Source of the DNA: Fodinibius sp964490705
Lineage (GTDB): Bacteria; Bacteroidota; Rhodothermia; Balneolales; Balneolaceae
Length of the DNA: 50,531 bases
Direction of reading: 5' to 3'
Assembly: GCA_964490705.1 (NCBI GenBank)
Contig: CAZBCG010000018.1
Span: 1 to 50,531, forward strand
This document shows positions 9,345-18,092 of the stretch, in pieces. Numbering within the stretch: position 1 is the first letter of the stretch; each line of letters starts with the position of its first letter. The position numbers and the translations under genes are program-made. Below the pieces are notes generated by a model. It was not told the origin of the DNA. It saw only the letters and a program-made list of their open reading frames with translations, and made no database searches.

Positions 9345-10259
9345 TTATCGCAAACCGTTCTTTACACCTTTGCAGATGCGGCTGACGGCATCGTGGCTGT
9401 GGAGGCTCTCCATGTGCACGCACCGAATCACAAAATCATGGATGCGCTCCTCTTCATTCAGCTCTTCGTACAATAGTCGAGCTGCATCTTCCACAAACTT
9501 CTGGTAAGCGCCATTCATTTCGGCAAAGGCCTGCTCGTCCTCGCGCTTAACCATCACCTGCGTTTCCGTCATTAGTGCTTCCCGGCAGTGCTTGACGAGA
9601 TCCTCAATGAACATCTCTTCGTTAAGCTCTACCGTGATGTTTGCAATGCTGCGCTGGCTGTGGGGAATACTGGCTACTTCGCGCGTTTCGCGGGCATGCT
9701 CCGACAACTCATAAGAACACGGACATGCACTGCTGTATTCAAAATCGAGGTGAATAAATTTACGGAAATCGCCATTGGGATTCATCGTGCCCTCAATAGA
9801 TACCGTATAATATTGATATCCCTCAAGCCCGGATCGCAGGCTCTCCTGCAAGATGGGATAATTAAACGACAACCGCAGGTAAGCGGATTGAGAATCCAGA
9901 TCTTGCCGGTATTGCTCAAGTACTTCTTCCAGCTTATCGGGATGAAAAATATCGTCCTTAAACTCGTAAAATGAGCGCATAATGCGGCTCATATTGATGC
10001 CTTTCTTACCGGCCTCAAGCCCCACGTAGCCGTCAACAGTGGTCTCAAGCGTAACCAGTTCACCATCGGGACGCGGATATTTCAACGGCAGTTTAAAATT
10101 AGAGATACCCACCTGCTGGATGGGGACATTGGCTCCCTCGATAAGCGAAGCAGGTCCGTTCTGCAAATCAGGCAAGCTGGCTTTGTAGTCGTCAGAAACT
10201 GTAAAAGTAGGATCGTAATCTCGTTTCAATTTTGTGGAAATCATTCGTTTTTGCTGCAA
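9345..10259 (-). CDS. folE2: GTP cyclohydrolase I type IB
   Basis: Converts GTP to 7,8-dihydroneopterin triphosphate, the first step to folate and to 7-deazapurines such as queuosine. The 304-residue sequence is FolE2 (COG1469), not FolE1: it has GISNFKLPLKYP, LEAGKKGINMSRIMRSFYEF, the metal-site SSACPCSYELSEHAR (Cys179 and Cys181) and IPHSQRSIANITVEL. It lies 11 bp downstream of the QueD/PTPS gene, so the two form an operon making and then using dihydroneopterin triphosphate. In many bacteria FolE2 is the isozyme used when zinc is scarce; no zinc-regulator site is visible here, so it may be the only isozyme in this organism. That last point is inference. Confidence 0.96.
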   Translation of the reverse strand: MQQKRMISTKLKRDYDPTFTVSDDYKASLPDLQNGPASLIEGANVPIQQVGISNFKLPLKYPRPDGELVTLETTVDGYVGLEAGKKGINMSRIMRSFYEFKDDIFHPDKLEEVLEQYRQDLDSQSAYLRLSFNYPILQESLRSGLEGYQYYTVSIEGTMNPNGDFRKFIHLDFEYSSACPCSYELSEHARETREVASIPHSQRSIANITVELNEEMFIEDLVKHCREALMTETQVMVKREDEQAFAEMNGAYQKFVEDAARLLYEELNEEERIHDFVIRCVHMESLHSHDAVSRICKGVKNGLR

Positions 10260-10270
10260 TTCATTGGTAA

Positions 10271-10723
10271 TTAATCAATAAGCGGTACTTCTTTATCCAA
10301 AAGATATGGACAATATTTGGCTGAATTTCGTTCGGTTTCTTTGAGATACACTTCGTATAAAAATGCCGTTCCGTCGGTAGCCTCTTGAATGGGAGCTTCA
10401 AGTTGCTCGAAAAAGGTTTTCACCAAATTCTCGGTTGTGGGCATAATGCCGTCTAAAAAATCAACATCCAAATTAAGGTTTTTGTGATCACATTTTTCAA
10501 TAATGTTCGATGCTATAATTGATTTCAATTCTGACAAATCAATCACGTAGCCGGTTTCATCATCCGGCTTGCCGGCAACGGTAACTTCGATAATATAATT
10601 ATGCCCGTGCCAGTTCTCATGGTTGCATTTGCCAAACGTCTGTTTGTTCCATTCGTCAGATCGCTCGGGATTGTGCAACCGATGTGCGGCATTAAAATGT
10701 GCTTTGCGTGTTACAAAAACCAA
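10271..10723 (-). CDS. queD: 6-carboxy-tetrahydropterin synthase / 6-pyruvoyl-tetrahydropterin synthase family
   Basis: T-fold enzyme acting on dihydroneopterin triphosphate. The 150-residue sequence shows the zinc ligands His14 (FNAAH) and His39/His41 (NWHGHNY), the catalytic Cys33 in GKCNHENWHGHNY, the Cys-Asp-His motif CDHKNLN (78-80) and the pterin-anchoring Glu98 in MPTTEN. The retained Cys argues against a PTPS-III type folate bypass enzyme, in which that Cys is replaced by Glu. Both QueD (queuosine precursor) and PTPS (biopterin) fit; operon linkage to folE2 fits either. The pterin-carbinolamine dehydratase at 26270 raises the possibility of a biopterin role. The symbol is therefore a family-level choice. 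Confidence 0.88.
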   Translation of the reverse strand: MVFVTRKAHFNAAHRLHNPERSDEWNKQTFGKCNHENWHGHNYIIEVTVAGKPDDETGYVIDLSELKSIIASNIIEKCDHKNLNLDVDFLDGIMPTTENLVKTFFEQLEAPIQEATDGTAFLYEVYLKETERNSAKYCPYLLDKEVPLID

Positions 10724-10769
10724 GGGTTATTCTTTTTGTGTTTTGATATTGACCCTCAACAACGATTCT

Positions 10770-10804
10770 CAAAATTACAGGGTTCCCTCTTAAAAAATAT
10801 CAAA
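10770..10804 (-). promoter_or_regulatory. Putative promoter of the queD-folE2 operon
   Basis: Minus strand: TTTG at 10804-10801, 23 nt, then TAATTTTG at 10777-10770, an exact match to the Bacteroidota -7 element TAnnTTTG. It lies about 47 bp upstream of the queD start. No preQ1-type riboswitch was recognised in the leader. Confidence 0.5.
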
Positions 10805-10849
10805 TAAAATTATCACCTTGGGGCATTTTTATCAAATAAAATACCTAAA

Positions 10850-10884
10850 CAAAAAAAGAGGCCCCGATTCCTCGGAACCCCCTT
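10850..10884 (-). terminator. Rho-independent terminator after the TIG lipoprotein gene
   Basis: On the minus strand, GGTTCCGA-GGAA-TCGGGGCC forms an 8-bp stem (two G-U pairs) with a GNRA-like loop, followed by a run of seven T. A second 7-bp hairpin (CTCACAT / ATGTGAG, 10898-10916) lies between it and the stop codon. Confidence 0.82.
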
Positions 10885-10938
10885 GTGATCAGCACACCTC
10901 ACATGTAGGATGTGAGAGATTGTATAACAGCTAGTATC

Positions 10939-12819
10939 TTACTCTTCCCATTTAATCCATGATGCACCAGTTGTCCAGTCATTTTCTGAATCTTTGACTC
11001 CAACAGCACCACTAAAGCTAACTTGCGAAAAGAAGTTATCGCTGGGTACTGTAACGCCACCGTTTTCAGCAGGAGAACCCGACTGAAGCGAGAAATCAAA
11101 AGCAGCAACATCAGTAAAAAGCACATCTTCATACGTAATGCCCAAGTCAGCGGAATATGGCAACCCTTGACTTGTATTGGCATTCCCAAAGGCGAAGTTA
11201 CCCCCGAATGTCAATGTACCGTCTCCATTGGTCGCGAGGTTATCATTGGTGTTATCCCCTTCATCAACATAGATGGGATAAAAGTCGGTACCAGACTTAT
11301 TAAAGTTAGATACCACAATGTTTTTGTATTCGCCTTCGATCTGCTCACGCAAGTGGAGACCGAATACCGTTTCACCGTTAGACTGGTCGTTTCCATAAAT
11401 GGTTGCGTTGAAAATCTGTGGCGCAGTTGGACCGTTTCCATATTGTCCACATTCGTCCGTTTCGGCACAACCGTCGTTTTCAAACCCTTTGTTAGCAGGC
11501 AACGTTTGTACACCCAACCAAAACTGACCGCGACCGGTCCATCCGTTGTCGTAATCAAAGGTATCATCTTGCGCACCAACAATTACGAGGTATTTGATAT
11601 CAACTGTACCACCAAAGAGCTCAACACCGTCATCCACAGATTGGAAAATACTCACGTGATCGATCTGTGTTTCGCTCCCTACGGAATAGAGTGTGAGCGA
11701 CTGGAGCTCACTACCGGCAGCAATACTGTATCCGGCATAGTTGATCTGAACGTAGCTGACAGTACCACTGTCGTCTTGGTCATTAAACGACTCTCCGCCA
11801 TCAACATCGGCGCCGTATTGTACAGCACTTGAAAGTCCCTCAATTTCACCGCGTCCACCGGGGATATTGTTGCTGGCTTCACCAGCCAAAATAATTCCGC
11901 CCCAACTTGCTACTTCTTTACGAGCAGAAGTAAACACAATGGGATTATCGGCATTACCTTCAGCTACAAGGCGTCCGGAAGGACGATCTTCGCTAAAGTT
12001 CTCGTCATCGGCAGGCAGTGTAATAATAGTACCTACGTCATCTGCATTATCGTTGTGATATTCAAACGATACCGTAACACCAGGCTCAACAGTCAATGTT
12101 ACACCGGGAAGTACGTAATGAGGTCCGGTTAGCGTAGTGTCATTAGACCATGTTTCATCACGGGAAATAATGGATTTATTTCCGGGCAGATCTTCTTCAT
12201 ACACACTGGGTACTTCTCCTTCAACAGTGAACGACTCGCTGGAAGTAACAGCATTTCCATCCACTTCAAGAGATATCGGTCCGTCTTGCGCATCATCCGG
12301 AACCGTAACAACCAGTTCCGTAGAAGAAGCTGATTCAACCGTTGCAACAGCATCACCGCTAAAGGTTACAGAATTTCCACTGCGGGTATCGGCAAAACCG
12401 GCCCCAGTGATAGTTACTTCTGAGCCGACCTGTCCCGATTTAGGACTGAATGAGTTAATGGCAAGCTCAGCCTGGCCTTCTTCAACAGTAAAATCGGTGC
12501 CTGAAGTTGCAGACTCTCCACCAACTTCCACGGTAATAGGCCCCGTTTGAGCACCTTCTGGTACCGTTACATTCAGTGATGATTCAGAAGCTGAGGTTAC
12601 AGTCGCTGAAGCATTGCCGGCAAAAGTCACCGAATTATCACCGGCGGTAGGAGCAAAACTCGTTCCCGAGATGGTAACTTCCGTACCCACCGTTCCAGAA
12701 GTGGGGCTGAAAGAATTAATAGCCAGGGGCTCTTCATCCGAATTAGATGAACAAGCCGAGACTAGTAAGGCTGCAGCAAGTACAAATAGACTCGCGTATT
12801 TTGTAAGATTACTTTTCAT
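10939..12819 (-). CDS. Outer-membrane lipoprotein with two IPT/TIG domains and a beta-helix-like body
   Basis: A 626-residue lipoprotein: signal peptide with lipobox LLVSAC (Cys23), then an acidic Ser-rich tether. Residues about 32-113 and 120-200 are two IPT/TIG immunoglobulin-like repeats (AINSFSPTSGTVGTEVTISG and AINSFSPKSGQVGSEVTITG). The remainder reads like a right-handed beta-helix surface protein, with motifs such as LTVEPGVTVSF, NPIVFTSAR, SWGGIILAGEA, IDHVSIFQSVDDGVELFGGT and DDTFDYDNGWTG. Related beta-helix proteins are often encoded beside TonB-dependent receptors, and here the gene follows one by 261 bp on the same strand. A role as surface partner of that receptor is inferred; no ligand can be read from the sequence. 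Confidence 0.78.
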   Translation of the reverse strand: MKSNLTKYASLFVLAAALLVSACSSNSDEEPLAINSFSPTSGTVGTEVTISGTSFAPTAGDNSVTFAGNASATVTSASESSLNVTVPEGAQTGPITVEVGGESATSGTDFTVEEGQAELAINSFSPKSGQVGSEVTITGAGFADTRSGNSVTFSGDAVATVESASSTELVVTVPDDAQDGPISLEVDGNAVTSSESFTVEGEVPSVYEEDLPGNKSIISRDETWSNDTTLTGPHYVLPGVTLTVEPGVTVSFEYHNDNADDVGTIITLPADDENFSEDRPSGRLVAEGNADNPIVFTSARKEVASWGGIILAGEASNNIPGGRGEIEGLSSAVQYGADVDGGESFNDQDDSGTVSYVQINYAGYSIAAGSELQSLTLYSVGSETQIDHVSIFQSVDDGVELFGGTVDIKYLVIVGAQDDTFDYDNGWTGRGQFWLGVQTLPANKGFENDGCAETDECGQYGNGPTAPQIFNATIYGNDQSNGETVFGLHLREQIEGEYKNIVVSNFNKSGTDFYPIYVDEGDNTNDNLATNGDGTLTFGGNFAFGNANTSQGLPYSADLGITYEDVLFTDVAAFDFSLQSGSPAENGGVTVPSDNFFSQVSFSGAVGVKDSENDWTTGASWIKWEE

Positions 12820-12925
12820 GATAGAGTATGAGTTTAGATTAGTTTGTGGTTGATTTCGTTCAAGGTTGATTATAATGGACGTTCTTTAAGAAACCGTTAA
12901 TACCAAGTGAGCAAATAGTTAAATA

Positions 12926-15664
12926 TTACAGTGGTAAAGTGGCCCCAAGGGTAAACGACATCCCCGGTTTGTAACTAAAAGTGGTGACACCGCCGAGTGT
13001 GTATTCGCGCTCGTAGTTAAGGAGATTTTCAGCTTCAAGACTCAGATCAATACGACCCAACTGATAGTCAATTTTGGCACTCAGATCATGGAACGGCTGC
13101 TCATATTCATCATGCCCCTGGATATTTTTGCCTACCGTTACAACACGCTTGCCGAATGTGTTATAGCTCACTGAAAAGTCCATTTTCCACTCGGGCAGTG
13201 CATAAAATACTGAGGCATTGATGATATAGGGAGACTGCCCTACCATCGGTCGGGTAATATTGGCAACGCGATTGCCAGCCGATTCTTCCATCCGCGATTC
13301 TGAGAAGATATATGAGGCATTAGCTACCACCTGAAGGCGATCAGTTATGTTCTGCCGTCCTTCAATTTCAATCCCGTACAGCGTTCCCTCGGGAGCATTG
13401 TCAAAAAAGACCTCATTTGCTTCGGTAAGGCGATAAAACTTTTCGATGGGATTTTCGAACTCCTTGTAAAAAGCACTCACCGCAAACAGCTGTCCCCCGC
13501 TGGGAAACATCTCGAATCGAAGATCGTAATTGGTAATATTCGTTTGCTTGAGATCAGGATTCCCATACACCCGCTGACCACCAAGATAATCGGCAAAAGC
13601 GAAGTTGGATATTTCACGAAACTCGGGACGGGCCAGTGTTTGTGAGTACGCCGCTCGGATGTTTACTTTATCATTCAGCGAATAGGTTACATTCACAGCG
13701 GGCAAAAAGTTGGTGCTGTCCACACGCGATACTTCTTCATAATCACCATTCAATTCTTGAGGTACTTCAATAGTTTGCGTTGACTGTTCCACACGCAATC
13801 CCACTTCAAATGAAAGCTTGTCGAGCGGTTGCCATTTGGTACTCAGGAAACCAGCATAAATAGTCTGAAATCCATCATACCAATCAGCATTAAATTGAGT
13901 AGTTTCGGTGAGTTCCAGATACTGCAACACATTGTCATCGTCAAGTAACGTGCCCGGAGACATCTCTTTCATCTCGTTACTCAAAAACGGAGCAGATACA
14001 TCTCGATACGAAATTCGACGTGAGGTAAATCGCCGATCTTTGATAATTACATTTCCACCGGTAGATATATCCAGAAATTCCAGCGGCTGCATCTTGTACT
14101 TGAGTTCTCCCGAGTAGTTATGATCATCCTGATTGGAGAAGAAATGACCGTTGTTATCTCCGAATTGGCTAAACTGATAGGCACTGTCCCCAACATCGTT
14201 GTACTGGGTAGAACGACGATCGGGCCGTATCCGCTGGGCACGATTGTATCCAATATGTCCAGATAGCGTCGAAGCCATAAAATCTTCGAAGTATGTCTCT
14301 CCCTCTAAAGTCGTGGAAAAAATCGTTCGGCGGTCAAAGTCTGAGACCGTCTGGCGGGTCACAAAATTAAGCGCCTCTCCTTCTACAATCGTCTTTCGGT
14401 CGTTGGTAGCATTCGAATACAAAGTCTTTAACCCAAATTTGGTTACCGATGAAGGCTTCACAAAAACATTGAGCATCCCGCTCAATTTAGCTGTTTCCAC
14501 GCCCTCATTTTTTTGATAATCGGTATTAAAATAAGGTTCGCCATTCTCGAGAAATCCCTGTATAAATCGCTCCGTTTTATTTGGCTCCAAATTACGGGCA
14601 AACTTGTACGAGAAGTTACTCACAATACCAATGGGCGTCTTATCCTCGTTAAACTGATTGGCATAATTGATACTGATACTCTGCGAAGGAATGCCCTTTT
14701 GGCTGTTGCTGATATTCCAGTCGTTATGCAATCCCTGCATTACCTGATCAGCAATATCCTCTGTTGCCCGCTGATCTTTGAGCACAGACGGAAGCTTTCG
14801 CTTGCCACTGTCGTATCCCAAAAAATCTGTAGAACTTCCCCGACTCGTATAAGTATTTTCAAACGTTGATACTGTGTTAAATGATGTTGAATAACTCAAA
14901 CTAAGCTTACGCTCGTAGGGGAATTCTTTGGTTCTGATCTTTACGGATCCGCCCGAAAATTCGGCCATTTGATCGGCCGTATAGGTTTTTTGTACCATAA
15001 TGCTCTCGACCAAACCGCTGCCGAATAGATCTGTGGGCGCTTCCTTTTTATTGGGATCGGTTGATGGAACCTGGGAACCATTGAGCTGAATATTGCTGTA
15101 GCGATTGCCAAGCCCCCGCACATATATATTTTTCCCGTCACGCACTGTTATGCCGGTAACGCGCTTCATCGCGGATCCCACATTACCATCACCCATTTTA
15201 GAGATCTGTTCGGATGACAACCCGTCCTGCACGGGCACCGATTTGCGTTGAATGGAAAGCAATCCGGCCTCACTGCTCGAGCTGGCTTGAGCGGTAACCG
15301 TCACCTCTTCCATGCCGATCGTTTCGGGCTTCAGAGCAATGTTGAGGTTCGTGGTCTGACCTGCCTCAACCTCAACGCCCGTAATGTTCTTTTTGGCATA
15401 CGATATGTATGAAACAGTGATCGAGTAGTTGCCCGGTTCTAACCCGCTGATGGTGTACTTGCCATCCAAGTCGGTCGCTGCTCCCTTTGTAGTTCCTGTG
15501 ATAGAAACATTCGCACCAATTACAGTTTCTCCGGTTTTAGCGTCCACAACTTGTCCGGCAATTTTTCCTGAGGACTGGGCGAACGTAAGGGAAGTAAAAC
15601 AACATACTGCTGCAACAAGAAGTACAACAATTTTTGAGTGTGCTGTAAGAATTGAAGTATTCAC
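12926..15664 (-). CDS. TonB-dependent outer-membrane receptor with N-terminal carboxypeptidase-regulatory-like domain
   Basis: Active-transport beta-barrel in the outer membrane. From the GTG start chosen here there is a clean signal peptide ending TSLTFAQ, then a CarboxypepD_reg-like domain (GKIAGQVVDAKTGETVIGAN to about residue 110), a plug domain (MKRVTGITVRDGKNIYVRGL) and a 22-strand-type barrel to the C-terminus SYKPGMSFTLGATLPL. A TTG at 15706 would add 14 charged residues; the GTG start is preferred because it gives the more typical signal peptide. The plug motif and NRYSNIQLNGSQVPSTDP resemble receptors paired with beta-helix lipoproteins rather than SusC. No SusD follows, so it is not a classical polysaccharide-utilisation pair. 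The substrate is unknown. Confidence 0.9.
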   Translation of the reverse strand: MNTSILTAHSKIVVLLVAAVCCFTSLTFAQSSGKIAGQVVDAKTGETVIGANVSITGTTKGAATDLDGKYTISGLEPGNYSITVSYISYAKKNITGVEVEAGQTTNLNIALKPETIGMEEVTVTAQASSSSEAGLLSIQRKSVPVQDGLSSEQISKMGDGNVGSAMKRVTGITVRDGKNIYVRGLGNRYSNIQLNGSQVPSTDPNKKEAPTDLFGSGLVESIMVQKTYTADQMAEFSGGSVKIRTKEFPYERKLSLSYSTSFNTVSTFENTYTSRGSSTDFLGYDSGKRKLPSVLKDQRATEDIADQVMQGLHNDWNISNSQKGIPSQSISINYANQFNEDKTPIGIVSNFSYKFARNLEPNKTERFIQGFLENGEPYFNTDYQKNEGVETAKLSGMLNVFVKPSSVTKFGLKTLYSNATNDRKTIVEGEALNFVTRQTVSDFDRRTIFSTTLEGETYFEDFMASTLSGHIGYNRAQRIRPDRRSTQYNDVGDSAYQFSQFGDNNGHFFSNQDDHNYSGELKYKMQPLEFLDISTGGNVIIKDRRFTSRRISYRDVSAPFLSNEMKEMSPGTLLDDDNVLQYLELTETTQFNADWYDGFQTIYAGFLSTKWQPLDKLSFEVGLRVEQSTQTIEVPQELNGDYEEVSRVDSTNFLPAVNVTYSLNDKVNIRAAYSQTLARPEFREISNFAFADYLGGQRVYGNPDLKQTNITNYDLRFEMFPSGGQLFAVSAFYKEFENPIEKFYRLTEANEVFFDNAPEGTLYGIEIEGRQNITDRLQVVANASYIFSESRMEESAGNRVANITRPMVGQSPYIINASVFYALPEWKMDFSVSYNTFGKRVVTVGKNIQGHDEYEQPFHDLSAKIDYQLGRIDLSLEAENLLNYEREYTLGGVTTFSYKPGMSFTLGATLPL

Positions 15665-15923
15665 AATAGTGTGCTGATTTTGTATTTCGGTTCTTGTCCT
15701 TAACAATACATATCAAGGATAGCACACCCAGATTGCAACAATATTATGCCACAATTACGACTCTGTTACTCTAATTTTAAGAGAATGTTAACAGATGTAT
15801 CTGACTGGCTCAGAAAGGCAATTTGGAACAATCGTCATACAGAAAACTAATAACCATTGTTCGCTAACCTGAGATCAAAAATAATCTCCATTTGATCGGC
15901 TCTCAGCAATACAAGAAAAACTC
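15665..15923. other. Intergenic region between ftsH and the TonB receptor gene
   Basis: 259 bp with no gene seen. It must contain the receptor promoter (minus strand); TAATATTG around 15750 is a one-mismatch match to TAnnTTTG. Near the ftsH end there is a nested inverted repeat, GATCAAA (15873-15879) with TTTGATC (15891-15897) and outer CTGA/TCAG. It lacks a T-run, so it is only a weak terminator candidate. Confidence 0.3.
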
Positions 15924-17942
15924 TTAATCGTCAGTAATTTCGGCTTCAGAAAGGGCATCTTCTTCGTTTAATCCACCCGATGATTTGTCGGTTCCAAAAA
16001 TTCCTTCGGGATATTTTCCTTCTGGATAATCGCCCAACAGCTCTTTTAAATCGTTGTGATCAAGCACTTCTTTGTCGAGCAGTGTTTCAGCCATTTTTTC
16101 GAGCTTATCTCGATGCGAATTGATCAACTCTTTGGTTCGGGTATAATTCTCTTTGATGATCGCATTCACAGCCTCATCGATACGCTCGGCAGTCCGCTCA
16201 GAATATTTTTTATTGAATCCGTAACTGTTTTCTGGATTCTGGGAATCCTTTAGCGAAATATAGCCCAGTTCGTCGCTCATGCCGTATTCGGCTACCATTG
16301 CAAATGCCATGTTTGTGATACGCTCCAGATCATTCTGTGCACCTGTCGAGATCCGTCCAAAGATGATCTCTTCGGCAATACGTCCACCGAGCAGCGCACA
16401 TATTTTGTCGTTGAGCTCTTCGGTTGTCATCAAAAAGCGATCTTCGAGCGGGGTTTGCAGGGTGTATCCCAAAGCAGCCAAGCCGCGGGGTACAATGCTC
16501 ACTTTCAGCACCGGATCGGTATGCTCGAGATACCAGCCCACAATGGCATGCCCCGACTCGTGATACGCCACAATTTTGCGCTCACGGGGACTAATAAGTT
16601 TATTTTTCTTTTCCAGCCCGGCAATAACACGCTCAATGGAATCCTGGAAGTCTTCCATCTCTACGGCCTCTTTGTCCCGTCTGGCGGCCATTAACGCGGC
16701 CTCATTACAGAGATTAGCCAATTCTGCGCCGGCAAATCCCGGGGTCTGCGAGGCCAATAATTTTAAATCAATATCATCCGAAAGTTTGAGGTTGCGGGTA
16801 TGTACCCTCAGCACTTCCACTCGTCCCCGCAAATCGGGTTTGTCGATTAAAATCTGTCGATCGAATCGACCGGGACGCAGCAGTGCAGAATCCAACACAT
16901 CGGGGCGGTTGGTTGCCGCCATAATGATAACCCCTTTATCAGTATTGAAACCATCCATCTCGCTAAGGAGCTGGTTGAGCGTATTTTCTCGCTCATCGTT
17001 CGATCCCATCATCATACCTTTTCCGCGACTGCGGCCAATAGCATCAATTTCGTCAATAAAAATAATACAGGGCGCTTTTTCTTTAGCCTGTTTAAACAAA
17101 TCGCGCACGCGCGCTGCCCCGACACCTACAAACATCTCCACAAAATCGGAGCCGCTTAGGCTAAAAAACGGTACATCCGCTTCACCGGCCGTCGCTTTGG
17201 CCAATAATGTCTTGCCCGTTCCGGGCGGCCCCACCAGCAACACGCCCTTCGGCAAAGTTCCGCCAAGCTTAGTAAACTTTTGCGGAGTCTTGAGAAATTC
17301 GACGACTTCTTCCACTTCGGCTTTTGCTTCTTGCAGCCCGGCCACATCTTTGAATGAAACCTTATTTTCGCTCTGTTTGTCATAAAGTGAGGCCTTGTTT
17401 TTTCCAATATTCAGCACCTGCTGACCGGGATTCATCCGTCGGAAAATAAAAATCCAGAAAGCAATGGCCACTCCTATAAGAATGAGCCAAATAAAGATAC
17501 TGCTAAACCAATCCTCCTCGATACGAACATCATAAGTCACTTCGCTGCGATCCAAGATAGGGCGAATCTCATCCCCGGATAACATAGTGGTGGTAAATGT
17601 ACGTTTGCCCGAAGATTCCATCAGCGACCATCCCTGCTCCGATTCGGCCGGTGGTGTTACAATCCCCTCTTTAACTGCCTTCTCGGTATATTCCCCATTG
17701 ATATACGATCCATTAGTGATAATGATATTGTTAACATATCCCTCTTCTACATATTCCAGGAAGGTACTGTACTTGATGCGCTGCCCATCATCAAAATTCA
17801 TAAAATAGGCTTGAATACCCAGCAGCACGAGCAATAGCACCAGATAGATCCAAATAGGAAACTTAGGCGATGTATTCTCTCCCTTTACAAAATTTTTTTG
17901 CTCCTGATTTTCTTGGCCGGATGTTTTATTCTTGTCGGACAT
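15924..17942 (-). CDS. ftsH: ATP-dependent zinc metalloprotease FtsH
   Basis: Membrane-anchored AAA+ protease for membrane-protein quality control and regulated proteolysis. In the 672-residue sequence, TM1 is at about 29-47 and TM2 at 147-167, enclosing the periplasmic domain. The AAA domain has Walker A GPPGTGKT (238-245), Walker B IIFIDEIDAIG and the second region of homology ATNRPDVLDSALLRPGRFDR. The protease zinc site is HESGH (461-465). The N-terminal 28 residues are a hydrophilic cytoplasmic extension common in Bacteroidota FtsH. It follows thiL on the same strand after 150 bp, with two TATATTTG boxes upstream, so it probably has its own promoter. Confidence 0.98.
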   Translation of the reverse strand: MSDKNKTSGQENQEQKNFVKGENTSPKFPIWIYLVLLLVLLGIQAYFMNFDDGQRIKYSTFLEYVEEGYVNNIIITNGSYINGEYTEKAVKEGIVTPPAESEQGWSLMESSGKRTFTTTMLSGDEIRPILDRSEVTYDVRIEEDWFSSIFIWLILIGVAIAFWIFIFRRMNPGQQVLNIGKNKASLYDKQSENKVSFKDVAGLQEAKAEVEEVVEFLKTPQKFTKLGGTLPKGVLLVGPPGTGKTLLAKATAGEADVPFFSLSGSDFVEMFVGVGAARVRDLFKQAKEKAPCIIFIDEIDAIGRSRGKGMMMGSNDERENTLNQLLSEMDGFNTDKGVIIMAATNRPDVLDSALLRPGRFDRQILIDKPDLRGRVEVLRVHTRNLKLSDDIDLKLLASQTPGFAGAELANLCNEAALMAARRDKEAVEMEDFQDSIERVIAGLEKKNKLISPRERKIVAYHESGHAIVGWYLEHTDPVLKVSIVPRGLAALGYTLQTPLEDRFLMTTEELNDKICALLGGRIAEEIIFGRISTGAQNDLERITNMAFAMVAEYGMSDELGYISLKDSQNPENSYGFNKKYSERTAERIDEAVNAIIKENYTRTKELINSHRDKLEKMAETLLDKEVLDHNDLKELLGDYPEGKYPEGIFGTDKSSGGLNEEDALSEAEITDD

Positions 17943-17976
17943 TAATCAATGTATTAGCAGTTGTAGCTTATCTCAA

Positions 17977-17995
17977 CAAATATACGGCAAATATA
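17977..17995 (-). promoter_or_regulatory. Tandem TATATTTG boxes upstream of ftsH
   Basis: The minus strand has two exact matches to the Bacteroidota -7 element TAnnTTTG (TATATTTG at 17995-17988 and 17984-17977), 35-53 bp before the ftsH start. No good TTG lies 19-21 nt upstream of either, so which one is used is unknown. Confidence 0.4.
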
Positions 17996-18035
17996 TTTAT
18001 CTTGCGCAGTTTGTTTGACCACTAAGTACCTGGGT

Positions 18036-18068
18036 CTCGTTGTAGTTGGCAGGTAACGCTACAACGAG
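18036..18068. repeat. Perfect 10-bp inverted repeat after thiL
   Basis: CTCGTTGTAG (18036-18045) and CTACAACGAG (18059-18068) are perfect inverted copies around a 13-nt loop, 25 bp past the thiL stop. There is no U-tract on either strand. It may be a factor-assisted terminator or a 3'-end stabiliser. Confidence 0.5.
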
Positions 18069-18092
18069 CGTATTTATTGGCAAGCAAAGTAA

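Noticed and set aside
10724..10850. preQ1 riboswitch before queD
   Set aside because: The leader shows no recognisable preQ1 aptamer; only a promoter-like element is supported.
11023..11832. 269-codon plus-strand frame opposite the TIG lipoprotein
   Set aside because: Antisense shadow of a gene with clear signal peptide and TIG domains; no promoter or family match.
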